Below, piece by piece: positions 45,746-57,603 of a stretch of 64,000 nt of DNA. Below the pieces are notes generated by a model that saw nothing but the letters and a program-made list of their open reading frames with translations, was not told where the DNA came from and did no database searches. Source of the stretch: Panax quinquefolius (Eukaryota > Streptophyta > Magnoliopsida > Apiales > Araliaceae); contig CM035173.1 of the NCBI GenBank assembly GCA_020205615.1, forward strand, positions 29,418,293 to 29,482,292, written 5' to 3'. The position numbers and the translations under genes are program-made. Every line of letters begins with the position of its first letter. Position 1 is the stretch's first letter.

Positions 45746-46654
45746 CCCGGTTGGTTAAAACTTTGACTTCTATACTCCATGAAATTAGTAGAATATCCTT
45801 GATATTTGCGTTTCATCCAATATCTTTCATGGAAATATTCTTACGATCATTATTGAATTTTACTCTCTGAAACGATATCATGTTGACAATTTGGGCGTTA
45901 ATAATTCATGGATTAAATAATTCTTGAACTTGTTTTATTGAATTATTATGTCATTGTCATCATCCTCATGTTATATTATGTTATCTTTGGCTTACGTGCA
46001 TAGATGAACTTAGTTTGATTATGACGAGGATCATTCGGTATAATCATGACTTGATATAAATGATGTGACAAAAGTCCTCGGTGGCTTTTTATAATGCGAT
46101 GATGGATAGTTTTGGTATGATTATGACCGGGGGTGATTCGATTATATGTGTGGCGCCCCAAAATAGGTATACATCACCCATTACGAGTTGTCGATACATG
46201 ATGCGAAACAACTACAACTTTATTATTACAACGATGGCGTGAGTTTAAATACAAATATTATCTTCTAGACAATATTTATACTCACATAAATCCTCATCAC
46301 ATTTATTGATACATTATTTTACAAAATGGTGAGGACTACTAAACAATCCTTTCTAAAACCTTCATTCCATACCCAGGCTACGTACTTTCGCTATATTCTA
46401 GCCTCCACGAGAAGAATGGAACAAAAAGGAAAAGGGTGAGCTCAACTAGCTTCGATAAAGAATATTATGACTAAGATAATATACAACAAATTATCGTTAG
46501 TCTTCAACGAGGAAAAATTTAATAGAATCTGATAGACAACAAATTTTCAATCAATATTAAGTGAAATAATAATTCATTAGAAGAGTTAAGTAGAGAATGC
46601 AAACTACTATCTTCTATGTGTATGAATTTAAAAGTTCATCGTCTATCTTTTTTA

Positions 46655-46915
46655 TCCTGTAACAACAATCAATCGATATCATACGGAATCAAATATTCAT
46701 CTTTTGCACTCTGGGCGAAAGATATTCATCGATTAGTCATATTCATTTTAAACACTGTTCATCTTTGCACTACTGAGCCAAAGATATTAATCGATCGGTC
46801 GTATTCATCTCGACACTGTTCATCTTTGCTTTCTGAGCCAAAGATATTCTTGAAAATCATTCATCTTTTTTTGGGCGAAGATACTGGGCCAAAGATATTC
46901 AATAATATCATCATT
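46655..46915 (-). repeat. Loop-conserved hairpins, F left LTR
   Basis: Four units with ATCTTT/AAAGAT stems and GCACT...GGC loops read on the minus strand. Confidence 0.65.
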
Positions 46916-47146
46916 TAAGGCGAGGATGATGAAAAATATTTTTAAAGAAGCGAATCCGGTGAAACAAAATGACAAGGATTAAGGATTAAAGATTAGTACT
47001 TTGTTTTATCCATGTCCAACAATACCCCAAAAATAATCACGGTGGTGTAAAATTCAAGAATGATCAAAACATGGATCTGATCAAAGCTAGTATCCAAAAT
47101 AGATATTTTGGACAAAAAGAAGAAATTTTATTTTTTTGGTGAATAG

Positions 47147-47355
47147 TCTTAGTATCGTGAATAGTCTAGTATCGTGAATAGTCTTAGTATCGTGAATAAT
47201 CTTAAAATATCATGAATAGTAAATCAAACACCAAAAGATAGAAATTCCACAAAAAATATTTTCACGCTTCATGAATAGTACTAAATGAATAGTAACTTCG
47301 TGAATAGTAACTCATGAATAGTAACTTCGTGAATAGTAACTCATGAATAGTAACC
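47147..47355 (-). repeat. TACTATTCAC-type array, F left LTR
   Basis: Plus-strand GTGAATAGT(A) about ten times at 15-20 bp spacing. Also at 54605-54830 in the other LTR. Confidence 0.68.
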
Positions 47356-47624
47356 CAGAGCATGAAAAAGTTCCAAATTTGATAAAAACTTCGGATCGAC
47401 ATTTGGTATAATGATATTGAAGAAATAATATCATTCTGAAAAAAATAATATCCTTACCTCGAAGAATCGATGCTTGGAAGGAAAGGTCGGGAAGTGATCT
47501 TTGAATGAAACTTATCTTGACAACAACTCTCAAAGTATCTAAATACTCACAAAATCGCTCGATAATATAGAGAGAAAGAAAAAACTTTGTTTACGGTGTG
47601 ATTTTCAATTCTAACTTAGCCCTC

Positions 47625-47632
47625 TATTTATA
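47625..47632 (-). promoter_or_regulatory. TATA box, F left LTR
   Basis: Reverse complement of TATAAATA. Confidence 0.6.
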
Positions 47633-48853
47633 GGAAAATGTTAGCCAGCAAGAAGCGAGACTTGACTGCTAATTACGATGGCTTTACACTTTACTTACTA
47701 TTATTGCCACCCACCACATTTGAAATAAAATTCAGCACATTTCTTCACCAACCACAAGTGGGGCCCACTCAATTCTAAATTTTCCACCAAAATCAATTAT
47801 AACCCTAATTTACGAATCGAGACACCTCTTAAAATTCATAACAAATCATTAGTGCATTTTAACGGTTCAAAATTTGTGGACATATACTCAACTTATGTAT
47901 GTATAACATACCCAAAAATTACCACAATCAGCGGTCGGATTAAAAATTATAATCCCATATATATCTCTAAAACCCACGATTTAATTTTTAATACCTCGAT
48001 CTGGTAAAATCTTGATAAAACACCTCAACAATAATTTCTTCATTTATAACCACATAAATAAATCCATCATTTATATCCACATAAAATAAATATTTCTTTA
48101 TCATATGAATCAATAATTAATTATTCACAAATAATATTACGAAATCCATGAATTATAATGACGGTAGTTCCGGGAAGAAGGGGGCTTTCAGATAAGGATT
48201 TCTCTCTTCTTGGCGCGCAATTAGGTGACCAAACCTCTCCTTGACGAAACTTTCTAGACATTGCCAATAATGCTATCTAATAATATTATTTAAATAATAT
48301 GAATTATTGATCGATAATGGAGATAATGTGCGGTGACAATTATTGAACAACAATAATATAAAATATCAACCTGACAATTATTGAATCGATAAAATAAAAT
48401 ATTGAGCGATAACTACTGTAAAAATTATTGAGTAGTGCCTTCTTACGTAAGGATCAATAATTCAACAATCTTTGTGCGTCTGGTGTCTTCTTTGTGCGAC
48501 CACGCGTATTCTTGTATTTTAACCACCCGGTATTCAACGATCTTAACGGTGATGACAAACTACTGCCAGTTATTTTTAACCAACTTATATTTGTCGTTTT
48601 CTTCATCCATAAGCTTTCCGTTATGGGGCCCACACATGGCATGCTTGGCAGTCGTAAATATTCCCTTCTAAGCGATCTGAATATTCCACGACCAAACGAA
48701 TATTCCCAGACAAAATGAATATTTTATAACCACTTGCTTATTTTGAAATATTTGCGTATTTAACCCTTAACTATCCACATTAATCAAATCAACCCTTACT
48801 ATTTCAAAATAATAAATAAAGGAAATTCCTTTTTATTTAAAAAATTTGAGGTC

Positions 48854-49531
48854 TTACTGACCTCCCTCCTTATGAAATTTAAGTCCTCGAAATTGGCGTG
48901 CGACGTACTGGTGTTTGAAAAGGTGAGGATACCTCGCTTTCATTTCCGTTTCCAATTCGGTCATTTCCTCTATAGCATGATTCCTCCACAAAACTTTAAC
49001 TTGTGGTATGACCTTTCTTGGCGTAGGGCATGCTCCTTCTATCCAAGATCTTGATAGGTACCTCCTCCTCATCGTTAAGTCTTGGCTATCTCGTCCCGGT
49101 TCTAACTTCGATAACGTGGTTGGGTCTTTCACATATTTACTGAAATCGGATATGTGAAACACATTATGAACACGAGACATACTCGGAGAATGCATGAAGT
49201 CATAGGCTACATTTCCTACTCGGTCGAGAATTTGAAATGGACCAATAAATGCGTGGATTGAGCTTTCCTCTCTTCCCAAATCTTGTAACTCCCTTCCATG
49301 GAGCAACTTCAACAACAATCGCGATCCCCACATTAAATTCCACGTCCTTTCGATGAAGATCCGCATAACTCTTTTGTCGATCTTGGCCGTTTGTATCGTT
49401 GTCGAATTATTTGGATCTTTTCGGTGATCATACGTCTTAACTCTCGGGTCCCAACAATGTTGCTTCACCCACCTCATCCCAACATATTGGAGAACGACAT
49501 TTTCGTCCATATAATGCTTGAATGGAGCCAC
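48854..49531 (-). CDS. F integrase C-terminus and chromodomain
   Basis: An uninterrupted 225-codon stretch. It has the integrase C-terminal fold (ELQDLGREESSIHAFIGPFQ, ILDRVGNVAYDF, SRVHNVFHISDFSKYV). It ends with a chromodomain-like region (IPQVKVLWRNHAIEEMTELE, then YPHLF), thought in this clade to direct integration to heterochromatin. It stops at the polypurine tract. A segment of the polyprotein, not an independent gene; the first codon is arbitrary. Confidence 0.85.
   Translation of the reverse strand: MAPFKHYMDENVVLQYVGMRWVKQHCWDPRVKTYDHRKDPNNSTTIQTAKIDKRVMRIFIERTWNLMWGSRLLLKLLHGRELQDLGREESSIHAFIGPFQILDRVGNVAYDFMHSPSMSRVHNVFHISDFSKYVKDPTTLSKLEPGRDSQDLTMRRRYLSRSWIEGACPTPRKVIPQVKVLWRNHAIEEMTELETEMKARYPHLFKHQYVARQFRGLKFHKEGGQ
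48861..48872 (-). other. Polypurine tract of F
   Basis: Plus-strand cctccctcctta reads TAAGGAGGGAGG on the minus strand just before the 3' LTR. It overlaps the last pol codons, as in B and E. Confidence 0.7.
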
Positions 49532-50300
49532 ACCTATACTTGCACGATAAGCTGTTGTTGTGGGAGAATTCCACCAATGGTAAATACTTATCCCAACCGC
49601 CCTTGAAGTCTAGGACACGAGTCTTAATAAATCTTGAAGAGTTTGAATAGTCCTCTCGATTGTCCGTCCGTTTGGGGATGGTATCTTAGAACTAAATCGC
49701 AAATCCGTGCCCATAGCTTTTTGCAAGCTAACCCAAAATCTTGAAGTGAATCTTGGGTCACGATCCGAAACTATGGATACTGGCATGCCATGCAACCTCA
49801 CAATCTCATTTACGTCACATACTAGCAAGGCGTTCAAGTGAATAAGTCTCCGTGTCGGCAAGAAATGAAGCGGACTTGGTTAATCTATCAACAATAACCC
49901 AAATAGCATTGATGCCTTGAGAAGCCGTAGGAAGACCAATATGAAATCCATGGTAATGTGTTCCCACTTCCATTCAGGAATCTCAAGTGGTTCTGAGCGG
50001 ACCCTTAGGTACTAGATGCTCGCCTTTACGTTAATGCAAGTTAAACACATCGAGATAAACTTTGCAATCTCTCTTTCATATTATTCCACCAAAATGTATG
50101 TAGAAGATCACGATACATTTAGTACTTCGAGGATGGATTGCAAATGGTGTATTGTGTGCCTCCATCATAATCTTGTACTTCAAATCAGTCGTTAGGAACC
50201 TGAAGTCCAGAGAGTGGACTCAAGTATTCCTTCTTCATCAATTCTAAGCTTAGGAATAGCTCCTTCTTGTACTTTCTTCTTCATACGCGCATCGATTCAA
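49532..50300 (-). pseudogene. F integrase N-terminus and core
   Basis: The core has INAIWVIVDRLTKSASFL (first Asp, near 49893), then PVSIVSDRDPRFTSRFW (second Asp) and PNGRTIERTIQTLQDLLR. The second Asp and the Glu are 35 residues apart. The core's second half is open at 49610-49861; the first half is in another frame and the zinc-binding part (50050-50300) is heavily shifted. Confidence 0.78.
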
Positions 50301-50990
50301 GATTGGTGGCTTGAAGCAACCTTAACTTTTCTATTAAAGTTGGCTCTGTCGCGTATACTTGACATCATCGCTTTTCGTTCCGCATATGATCTTCTACTCG
50401 ATCGTCGGCTACCACGTTAAACTTTACCGGGATGGTATTGAATAGTGTGGTCGTAGTCTTTCAATAGCTCGAGCCAGCGTCATTTGCCGCGTGTTGAGTT
50501 CTTTTTGAGTGAAGAAATATTTAAGGCTTTTATGGTGCGAATATATCTCCACTTTCTCCCCATATAGATAGTGCCTCCATATCTTTAAGCGAAAAGCTTA
50601 TTGCTGCTTGACTCTAGATCATGAGTAGGATAATTCCTCTCATACTCTTTAAGTTGTCGCGAGGCATAGGCTATGACTTTCCCACGTTGCATGAGAACAC
50701 ATCCTAACCCTTTGCACGAAGCATCGTTGTAGATAACAAATCCATCCGAACGGATGGTATTGTTAGAAACAGTCTTAGAAATAAGTCTCTCTTAAGCTCT
50801 TGGAAACTTTTCTCGCATTCTTACGCTTCAAGCGAATTTACGTATCCTTTGAGTTAGTGAGTTAATGGAGTAGCGATTAGAAAACCCTTCCACGAATCTC
50901 CGATAATAACCAATTTAAGCCCAAAAAAGCTACGTGCTTGATCAATGAAACTTGGTTGCTCTCAACTTTGTATTGCTTCAATCTTGGCGG
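50301..50990 (-). pseudogene. F RNase H
   Basis: 50643-50739 reads [20 protein letters not shown] then [12 protein letters not shown], the first RNase H block with the catalytic Asp. Further down [10 protein letters not shown] marks the end. Only the single gypsy RNase H is present, unlike the Tat element. Confidence 0.75.
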
Positions 50991-51560
50991 GATCAGCGGA
51001 TACTCCATGTTTTGACACCACATGCCCAAGAAAGGCTACTTCTTCTCGAGCGAACTTCGCATTTCTTCAATTTGGCATATAGTTGGTTTTCACGAAGCCT
51101 TTGGAGTACCGACTTCAAATGGTGCTCATGATCTTCACGACTTTTGGAATATATAAGGATGTCATCAATAAAAACAACAACGAATCGATCCAAATATTCC
51201 TTGAATACTCGGTTCATCATATCCATGAAAGCAGCAGAGGAGCATTAGTTAGTCAGAAAGACATGACTAAGAATTCATAATGCCCATCTGAAGTTACGAA
51301 GGCGGTCTTTGGAATATCCTCGATTCTAATTTTGGTGATGATATCCGAGCGAAGATCGATTTTGAAAAGAATTGTGCCCCTTACAACTTGGTCAAACAAG
51401 TCATCAATACGAGGTGAGGATACCTATTCTTGATGGTGACATGGTTCAATTCCGATAGTCGATACAAAATCGCATACTCCGTCTTTCTTTTTTACAAATA
51501 AAAGCAGGGAGCACCCCGAGGAGATGTCTTAGGGCGAGATGAAACCCGATGTCCAACAAT
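50991..51560 (-). pseudogene. F reverse transcriptase
   Basis: 51290-51375 gives [20 protein letters not shown] and [12 protein letters not shown]. 50993-51226 has the catalytic FIDDILIYS (FIDD at 51161-51172) followed by [20 protein letters not shown], typical of chromoviruses. The two pieces are in different frames. Confidence 0.82.
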
Positions 51561-51668
51561 TCACGTAGTTGGACCTTTAACTCTGAAGTTCAATAGGAGC
51601 CATTCGATATGGGGTTTTAGAAATGGGCTTTGTGCGGGTTCAAGATCAATAAAGAATTCAACTTCACG

Positions 51669-52300
51669 TTACGGGGTAGGCCAGGAAGTTCTTGAAATCG
51701 TCGGAAAGTCGATAACAACGGGAATATTATTCAAATTTGGCGTGTCTTTATTCAAATCCATAACATGGGCTAAGAAAGCTTGACATCCGTTTTTCAATAA
51801 GCGAATAGCTTTATGATTAGATATGATAGTGATTGATTTTAATGGTTTAGTTGCTTGAATTAAATACAACGGGTTGGTTAGGAATATGAAAACTAACAAC
51901 CTTACGAAAACAATCAATTTTGGCATGATGAGTAGTTAACCAATCAATCCTAAAATCACATCAAAAGCAAGTATCTTTAAAGAGATAAGGTCAACGGTAA
52001 GGTGATGGTGCCAACTTGAATCAAACAAGATTTATAAGCAGGTGGATGTGATGAAAGTTTCTCTAGCGGAGTTTCCACGAGATAGGTCAAAGTCTAATTT
52101 CTCGGTCAAGTTTAAGCGTTGAGCACATGCGGGAGAGATAAATGAATGGGTAACACCCGGTATCAAGTAAGGTATAAACTTGCGAGAATTTATAAATAGC
52201 TTACCGTGATCACCTCGTTTGGGTTCCTCGCATTATGACCGATCCACAAAAACGCTCTTCCGGAATCGTTGACTTTGACTTTTACGACGATCTTTTGAGT
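51669..52300 (-). pseudogene. F protease and linker to RT
   Basis: Around 51940-51990 the ILAFDVILG motif of the protease C-terminus is readable. 51669-51926 is open and carries SITIISNHKAIRLLKNGCQA and FLAHVMDLNKDTPNLNNIPV, the protease-RT linker of Tekay-type elements. The catalytic D-S/T-G triad is not clear, probably lost among frameshifts near 52100-52200. Confidence 0.68.
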
Positions 52301-52324
52301 CACCGTCCCCATTGAACTAGGTTT

Positions 52325-52450
52325 ATTCTGCGTCTGATCTCGGCGATATGTCCTTCCTTTCCACAACTATAGCATACCTTGAGCTGTTGTGGGCGGTTTG
52401 AATGATATGTCCCTCTTTTCGCATTTGTAGCATATGATGGGTGGTCGTTC
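52325..52450 (-). pseudogene. F gag zinc knuckles
   Basis: Two CCHC-type motifs in different frames: ICYKCEKRDI, and after it CYSCGKEGHIAEIRR-like sequence. Needed in Gag for RNA packaging. Confidence 0.6.
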
Positions 52451-52889
52451 TCCTCCCTTAGAACCCGATTCTTTGCTTAAGCCTGTCGTCTTCACATAGT
52501 CGTTGTTAAATCTCCTCTTTTAAAATCTCCTCTGACTTCGCTTCTTACATTTTTCATGACCATGATTACCACGAGTGGTTACCATTTACATCCGTCATTT
52601 TCTTTCTCCGCAGTTATCATTATTACATTGTTGCTTTATCTACGATGCGATCCACGGTTATGGTCCTCGGTTGGCCGTACTCGTTATCTCGCTCTAATAA
52701 TTGAGCCACATTTTACAACATCTGAATAAAGAAAGTTTATGAGAAATGAGATCTTGGCGTATCTTGGGGTTTCAAACCTCTAAGAAACATCCGCGTCATC
52801 GTTCCTCATTCTCCACCAAATGAGGTCTGAAACACGGATAACTCTGCAAACTTTGCCTCGTCTTTGAGACAAATCATGTTTTTTTTGCT

Positions 52890-53304
52890 CTAATCGATGA
52901 ACTCCACTTCCTTCATATAGCGAACACTTTCGGGAAAGTATTTGTCATTAAATAGTCTCTGAAAGCGTCTCCCAGACATCTTTGAGTGCGTGGTGGATGG
53001 AGTGCGCTTCACAGACTCCCACCGATGGTCTGCCTCGCCACGGGAACATAAAGGTGGCGAATGGAACCTTCTGTTCCTCCGTGCATCCCAAGACATCGAA
53101 TATCTTGGTAATTTGTTTGACCCATGTTTCACGCCGCCGATCGGATCGGCTTTCCCTTAAATTCGGTGGTCCCAACTCTTTGAAGCTGCTTGGTTTGTGA
53201 CAACCCGTGAATTCTATCATTTCCTCCATATTTTGAACACGAGTCTCCACTAAATGCGATTTTGCATGAACTGCAAAAACTTCTAAACATCCCTCGTTCA
53301 TCAT
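52890..53304 (-). pseudogene. F gag capsid region
   Basis: The open stretch 52948-53304 carries KQITKIFDVLGCTEEQKVPF and ATFMF, the chromovirus capsid core. An overlapping frame 52890-53132 carries FNDKYFPESVRYMKEVEF, the later capsid helix. A one-base shift separates them near 53040. Confidence 0.75.
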
Positions 53305-53593
53305 CGCTTTCGGTGGTGTTGTTCACGGAGAGAACATTGCCCGACTGTTGCACGTTCTCCTCGTTGGTAAAATCTGAGGCATCTCCACGGTCTCATTTAT
53401 TCCATTTATTAATATTCTCGATTCGACATTCTCAAATCTTGTCATAAAACAAGGGTTAATTAAGAAAATCAATATATCACATAATATCCTATATCTTGAC
53501 CAACTAACAAATAAGCTTAGGTAGGACACACTTAGCGAAGGATTTACTCGTCTCTCCCTCTGGTTCTATTCCCGATCTCATTGGAGATCATAT

Positions 53594-53610
53594 CCTAAAC
53601 TACGATACCA
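53594..53610 (-). other. Primer-binding site, F
   Basis: Minus-strand TGGTATCGTAGTTTAGG next to the 5' LTR end, a slightly mutated tRNA-Met site. Confidence 0.65.
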
Positions 53611-54604
53611 ATGTGGCGCCCCCCAAAATAGGTATACATCACCCATTACGAGTTGTCGATACATGATGCGAAACAACTACAACTTTATTATTACAACGAT
53701 AAAGCGTGAGTTTAAATACAAATATTATCTTACAGACAATATTTATACTCACATAAATCCTCATCACATTTATTGATACATTATTTTACAAAAATGGTGA
53801 GGACTACTAAACAATCCTTTCTAAAACCTTCATTCCATACCCAGAGCTTCGTACTAAGCTTATATTCTCGCCTCCACGAAAGAATGGAACAAAAGGAAAA
53901 GGGTGAGCTCAACTAGCTCGATAAAGAATATTATGACTAAGATAATATCTGACAAATTATCGTTAGTCTTCACGAGGGAAAAAATTTAATAGAATCTGAT
54001 AGACAACAAATTTTCAATCAATATTATGGCAGAAATAATAATAATTCATTAGAAGAGTTAAGTAGAGAATGCAAACTACTATCTTACATATGTATGAATT
54101 TAAAAGTTCATCGTCTATCTTTTATCCTGTAACAACAATCGATATACATACGGAATCAAATATTCATCTTTTGCACTACGAGGCGAAAGATATTCATCGA
54201 TTAATCATATTCATTCATTTAAACACTGTTCATCTTTTGCACTCTGAGGCCAAAGATATTAATCGATCGGTCGTATTCATCTCAACACTGCTCATCTTTC
54301 TTGCTTCATCTTTTCTGAGGCCAAAGATATTCTTGAAATCATTCATCTTTTTTTCTGGGCGGCCAAAGATATTCAATAATATCATCATTTAAGGTAGGAT
54401 GATGAAAAATATTTTTAAAGAAGCGAATCCGGTGAAACAAAATGACAAGGATTAAGGATTAAAGATTAGTACTTTGTTTTATCCATGTCCAACAATACCC
54501 CAAAAATAATCACGGTGGTGTAAAATTCAAGAATGATCAAAACATGGATCTGATCAAAGCTAGTATCCAAAATAGATGTTTTGGACAAAAGAAGAAATTT
54601 TATT

Positions 54605-54830
54605 TTTTTGAATAGTCTTAGTATCGTGAATAGTCTTGAGTATCGTGAATAGTCTGAGTATCGTGAATAATCTAGTATCATGAATAGTAAATCAGAACAC
54701 CAAAAGATAGAAATTCCACAAAAAAATATTTTCACGCTTACGTGAATAGTACTAAATGAATAGTAACTTTCGTGAATAGTAACTCATGAATAGTAACTTC
54801 GTGAATAGTAACTCATGAATAGTAACCCCA
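54605..54830 (-). repeat. TACTATTCAC-type array, F right LTR
   Basis: Same array as 47147-47355. Confidence 0.65.
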
Positions 54831-55102
54831 GAGCATGAAAAAGTTCCAAATTTGATAAAACCTCGGATCAACATTTGACGTAATGATATTGAAGAAATAA
54901 TATCATTCTGAAAAAAAAATAATATCCACTACCTCGAAAGAATCGATTACTTGGAAGGAAAGGTCGGAGTGATCTTTGAATGAAACTTATCTTGAGCAAT
55001 GACTCTCAAAGTATCTAAATACTCACAAAATACGCTCGATAATATAGAGAGAAAGAGAAAAACTTTGTTTACGGTGTGATTTTCAATTCTAACTTAGCCC
55101 TC

Positions 55103-55110
55103 TATTTATA
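55103..55110 (-). promoter_or_regulatory. TATA box, F 5' LTR
   Basis: Reverse complement of TATAAATA. The promoter that would drive F's genomic RNA. Confidence 0.65.
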
Positions 55111-56336
55111 GGAAAATGTTAGCCGTAGAAGCGGACTTGACTTTCTTGCTACGATGGCTTTACACCTTTACTATTGCCACCCACCACATTTGAAATAAAA
55201 TTCAGCACATTTCTTCACCAACCACAAGTGGGGCCCACTCAATTCTAGAATTTTCCACCAAAATCAATTATAACCCTAATTTAAGAATCGAGACACCTCT
55301 TAAAATTCATAACAAATCATTAGTGCATTTTAACGGTTCAAAATTTGTGGACATATACTCAACTTATGTATGTATAACATACCCAAAAATTACCACAATC
55401 CAACGGTCGGGATTAAAATTATAATCCCATGATATATCTCAAAACCCACGATTTAATTTTTAATACCTCCAATACGGTAAAATCTTGATAAAACACCTCA
55501 ACAATAATTTCTTCATTTATAACCACATAAATAAATCCATCATTTATATCCACATAAAATAAATATTTCTTTATCATATGAATCAATAATTAATTATTCA
55601 CAAATAATATTACGAGAATCACAATTATAATGACGGTAGTTCCGGAAGAGGGGCTTTTCAGATAAGGATTTCTCTTTCTTGGCCAATTATTAGGTGACCA
55701 AACCTCTCCTTGTGAACTTTCTAGACATTGCCAATAATGCTTTATCTAATAATATTATTTAAATAATATGAATTATTGATCGATAATGGAGATAATGTGC
55801 GGTGACAATTATTGAACAACAATAATATAAAATATCAACGCAGACAATTATTGAATCAATAAAATAAAATATTGAGCGATAACTCTTGTAAAAATTATTG
55901 AGTAGTGCCTTCTTACGTAAGGATCAATAATTCAACAATCTTGTGCAATCTGGTAATGTCTTCTTTTGTGCGACCACAGCGTATTCTTCATTATTTTAAC
56001 CACCGGGTATTCAACAGGTCTTACTTGATAACAACTTCTGTAGTTATTTTTAACCAACTTATATTTGTCATTTTCTTCATCCAATCGCTTTTCAGTTATG
56101 GGGCCCACACATGGCTTAGCGCCAGGTAAATGCGAATATTCTGACAAAGCGATCTGAATATTCCACGACCAAACGAATATTCCCAAACAAAATGAATATT
56201 TTATAACCACTTGCTTATTTTGAAATATTTGCGTATTTAACCCTTAACTATCCACATTAATCAAATCAACCCTTACTATTTCAAAATAATAAATAAAGGA
56301 AATTCCTTTTTATTTAAAAAAATTTGAGGTCTTACG

Positions 56337-56947
56337 GTATATAGTCATTACCATTGATAATTTGATGAAAATCTTTGGCCATTGTAGTATCAGGGGATGA
56401 TTAGATGTGGTGGTTTATTATTAAAAATTTGAGTCTCGGCGATAAAAATTGATGAAAACCTTTTAAAACCTAAAAGATAGTAGACTTTATTCTCTACTTG
56501 ACTCTTTTAATGGATTGCTTATTCATTGCAGCTAAACTGGTTGTCTATTGTATTTTATCGGTTTAACATTTGTTGAAGGCTAATGATAATTTATTCTCGC
56601 ATTATCTTAGTCATAATATTTCTTCTTTGGGCTAGTTGAGCTCACCCTTTCTTTCACTTATTCTCTTGAAAATGAGAACATAGCATTTGGGATGAGTCGA
56701 GGAACGAAGTAATGGTCAGAGGATAGCATTAGTAGTCCTCACTATTACGTGAAATAGTGTGATAATAGTTGTAATGAGGACTCCTTTTGAGTTTGTATAA
56801 TATCTAGTAGACAAAATTTGTATTCAAACTCACGCTTTATGTCGTATTGTACCTGCAGCTTATATTAGTAAGTTGTATTTGAATTTATGTACCATGTAAG
56901 TGGCGACCCAAGATGGGTGACGTATACCTAATTTTGGGGGCGTCACA
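56337..56947 (+). repeat. E 3' LTR, second part
   Basis: Resumes at the point where F split it (GGTATATAGTCATTACC, compare 40110) and ends GGGGGCGTCACA. Confidence 0.8.
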
Positions 56948-56952
56948 AAGTA
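56948..56952. repeat. Target duplication AAGTA of element E, right
   Basis: Matches 38327-38331. Confidence 0.7.
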
Positions 56953-57211
56953 CTAGTCGGGGAATAGAATGATGGTTCTAGAAGTTGTCTTAGTAGTCCT
57001 CGCTATTTTGTAAAATAGTGTATCAATAATTGTAATGAGGACTTATTTGAGTGTGGATATTGTCTAGATGACAATATTTGTATTTAAACTCACAGTTTAT
57101 GTGTTGTCGTATTTTGCACGACAATTGTATTAATAAAGTTGTAGTTGTTTCTGTACCATGTATTTTGGCGACTCAGAATGGGTGTTGTATACCTATTTTG
57201 GGGGCGTCACA
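56953..57211 (+). repeat. D 5' LTR, second part
   Basis: CTAGTCGGGGAATAGAATG to GGGGGCGTCACA; continues 38331. Confidence 0.78.
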
Positions 57212-57213
57212 GT

Positions 57214-57229
57214 TGGTATCAGAGCTTAG
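57214..57229 (+). other. Primer-binding site, D
   Basis: TGGTATCAGAGCTTAG, perfect initiator tRNA-Met type. Confidence 0.82.
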
Positions 57230-57396
57230 GGATATTATCTCTGGCGGAGATCGGGGAATAGAACTAGTAGGAGAGAGACGAGTAAATCCTTTGCTAGTGT
57301 GTCCTACCTAAGCTTATTTGTTGGTTGGTCAAAGTATAGAGTTATTATGTTGCATGTCAATTTCTTTAATTAACCCTTGTTTTGTGGCAGTAATTA

Positions 57397-57603
57397 AGAA
57401 TAGCAACTGAGAATGTTAACAGTGGAGTAAATGAGACCGTGGAGACACTTTTACTCATCAATTAGGAGAACGTGCAACAGGACGACAATGTTCCTCCTGT
57501 AAACAACTCCATTGATCAGATGATGAATGACGAGATGTTTAAAAGCTTTTTGCAGTTCATGCAAAACCAGACGAGGGAGACTCGTGTACAAAATACAATA
57601 TAA
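57397..57603 (+). pseudogene. D gag N-terminus, truncated
   Basis: Reads ATENVNSGVNETVETLLL, a TAG, then NVPPVNNSIDQMMNDEMFKS and FLQFMQNQTRETRVQN. F has the matching start (MMNEGCLEVF, ETRVQNMEE), which identifies it as gag. It is cut at the ACAATAT junction with J. Confidence 0.65.

Larger units (their letters stand above)
44336..46148 (+). repeat. E 3' LTR, first part
   Basis: Starts TGTGAGACCCC. Has the TGCATAGT repeat 44884-44952, TATA 45077, two-hairpin units 45260-45745 and hairpins 45975-46145. Interrupted by F. Confidence 0.82.
46149..48857 (-). repeat. F 3' LTR (left)
   Basis: Begins TGTGGCGCCCC on the plus strand. Hairpin series 46655-46915, GTGAATAGTA motifs 47147-47355, rc TATA 47625-47632, ends at gaggtcttac. 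Confidence 0.85.
46149..56336 (-). mobile_element. Full-length chromovirus-type gypsy element F
   Basis: 10.2 kb, minus strand, inserted in E's 3' LTR. LTRs of 2.71 kb (46149-48857) and 2.73 kb (53612-56336) are nearly collinear. It has a PBS, gag with zinc knuckles, protease, RT, RNase H, integrase with D-D(35)E and a C-terminal chromodomain-like region. The order and the YPHLF tail fit the Tekay/Del chromovirus clade. Many frameshifts and stops outside 48858-49531 make it non-coding as read. The target duplication is imperfect (TATAT-like). Confidence 0.88.
53612..56336 (-). repeat. F 5' LTR (right)
   Basis: Starts TGTGGCGCCCC on the plus strand, ends at gaggtcttac. Collinear with 46149-48857. 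Hairpins 54148-54390, GTGAATAGT array 54605-54830, TATA 55103-55110. Confidence 0.85.
38332..56947 (+). mobile_element. Plus-strand long-LTR element E
   Basis: 5' LTR 38332-40716, internal region 40717-44335, 3' LTR 44336-46148 plus 56337-56947. The LTRs are about 2.39 and 2.42 kb once nested F is removed. The first 25 or so bases of the 5' LTR are missing relative to the 3' copy. The internal part has gag, protease and RT-start fragments. It then has an LTR-like segment with a 56-bp tandem array in place of the rest of pol, and the pol tail. Non-autonomous. Confidence 0.8.
36951..57601 (+). mobile_element. Plus-strand element D (5' part only)
   Basis: The LTR starts TGTAGGACCCC at 36951 and is interrupted at 38331 by element E. 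It resumes at 56953 and ends GGGGGCGTCACA at 57211, followed by a PBS, leader and gag start. At 57595-57601 it is fused to J's other LTR through the microhomology ACAATAT. The D LTR lost the TATA and two-hairpin regions (about 37560-37900 is unrelated AT-rich DNA). Confidence 0.78.
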
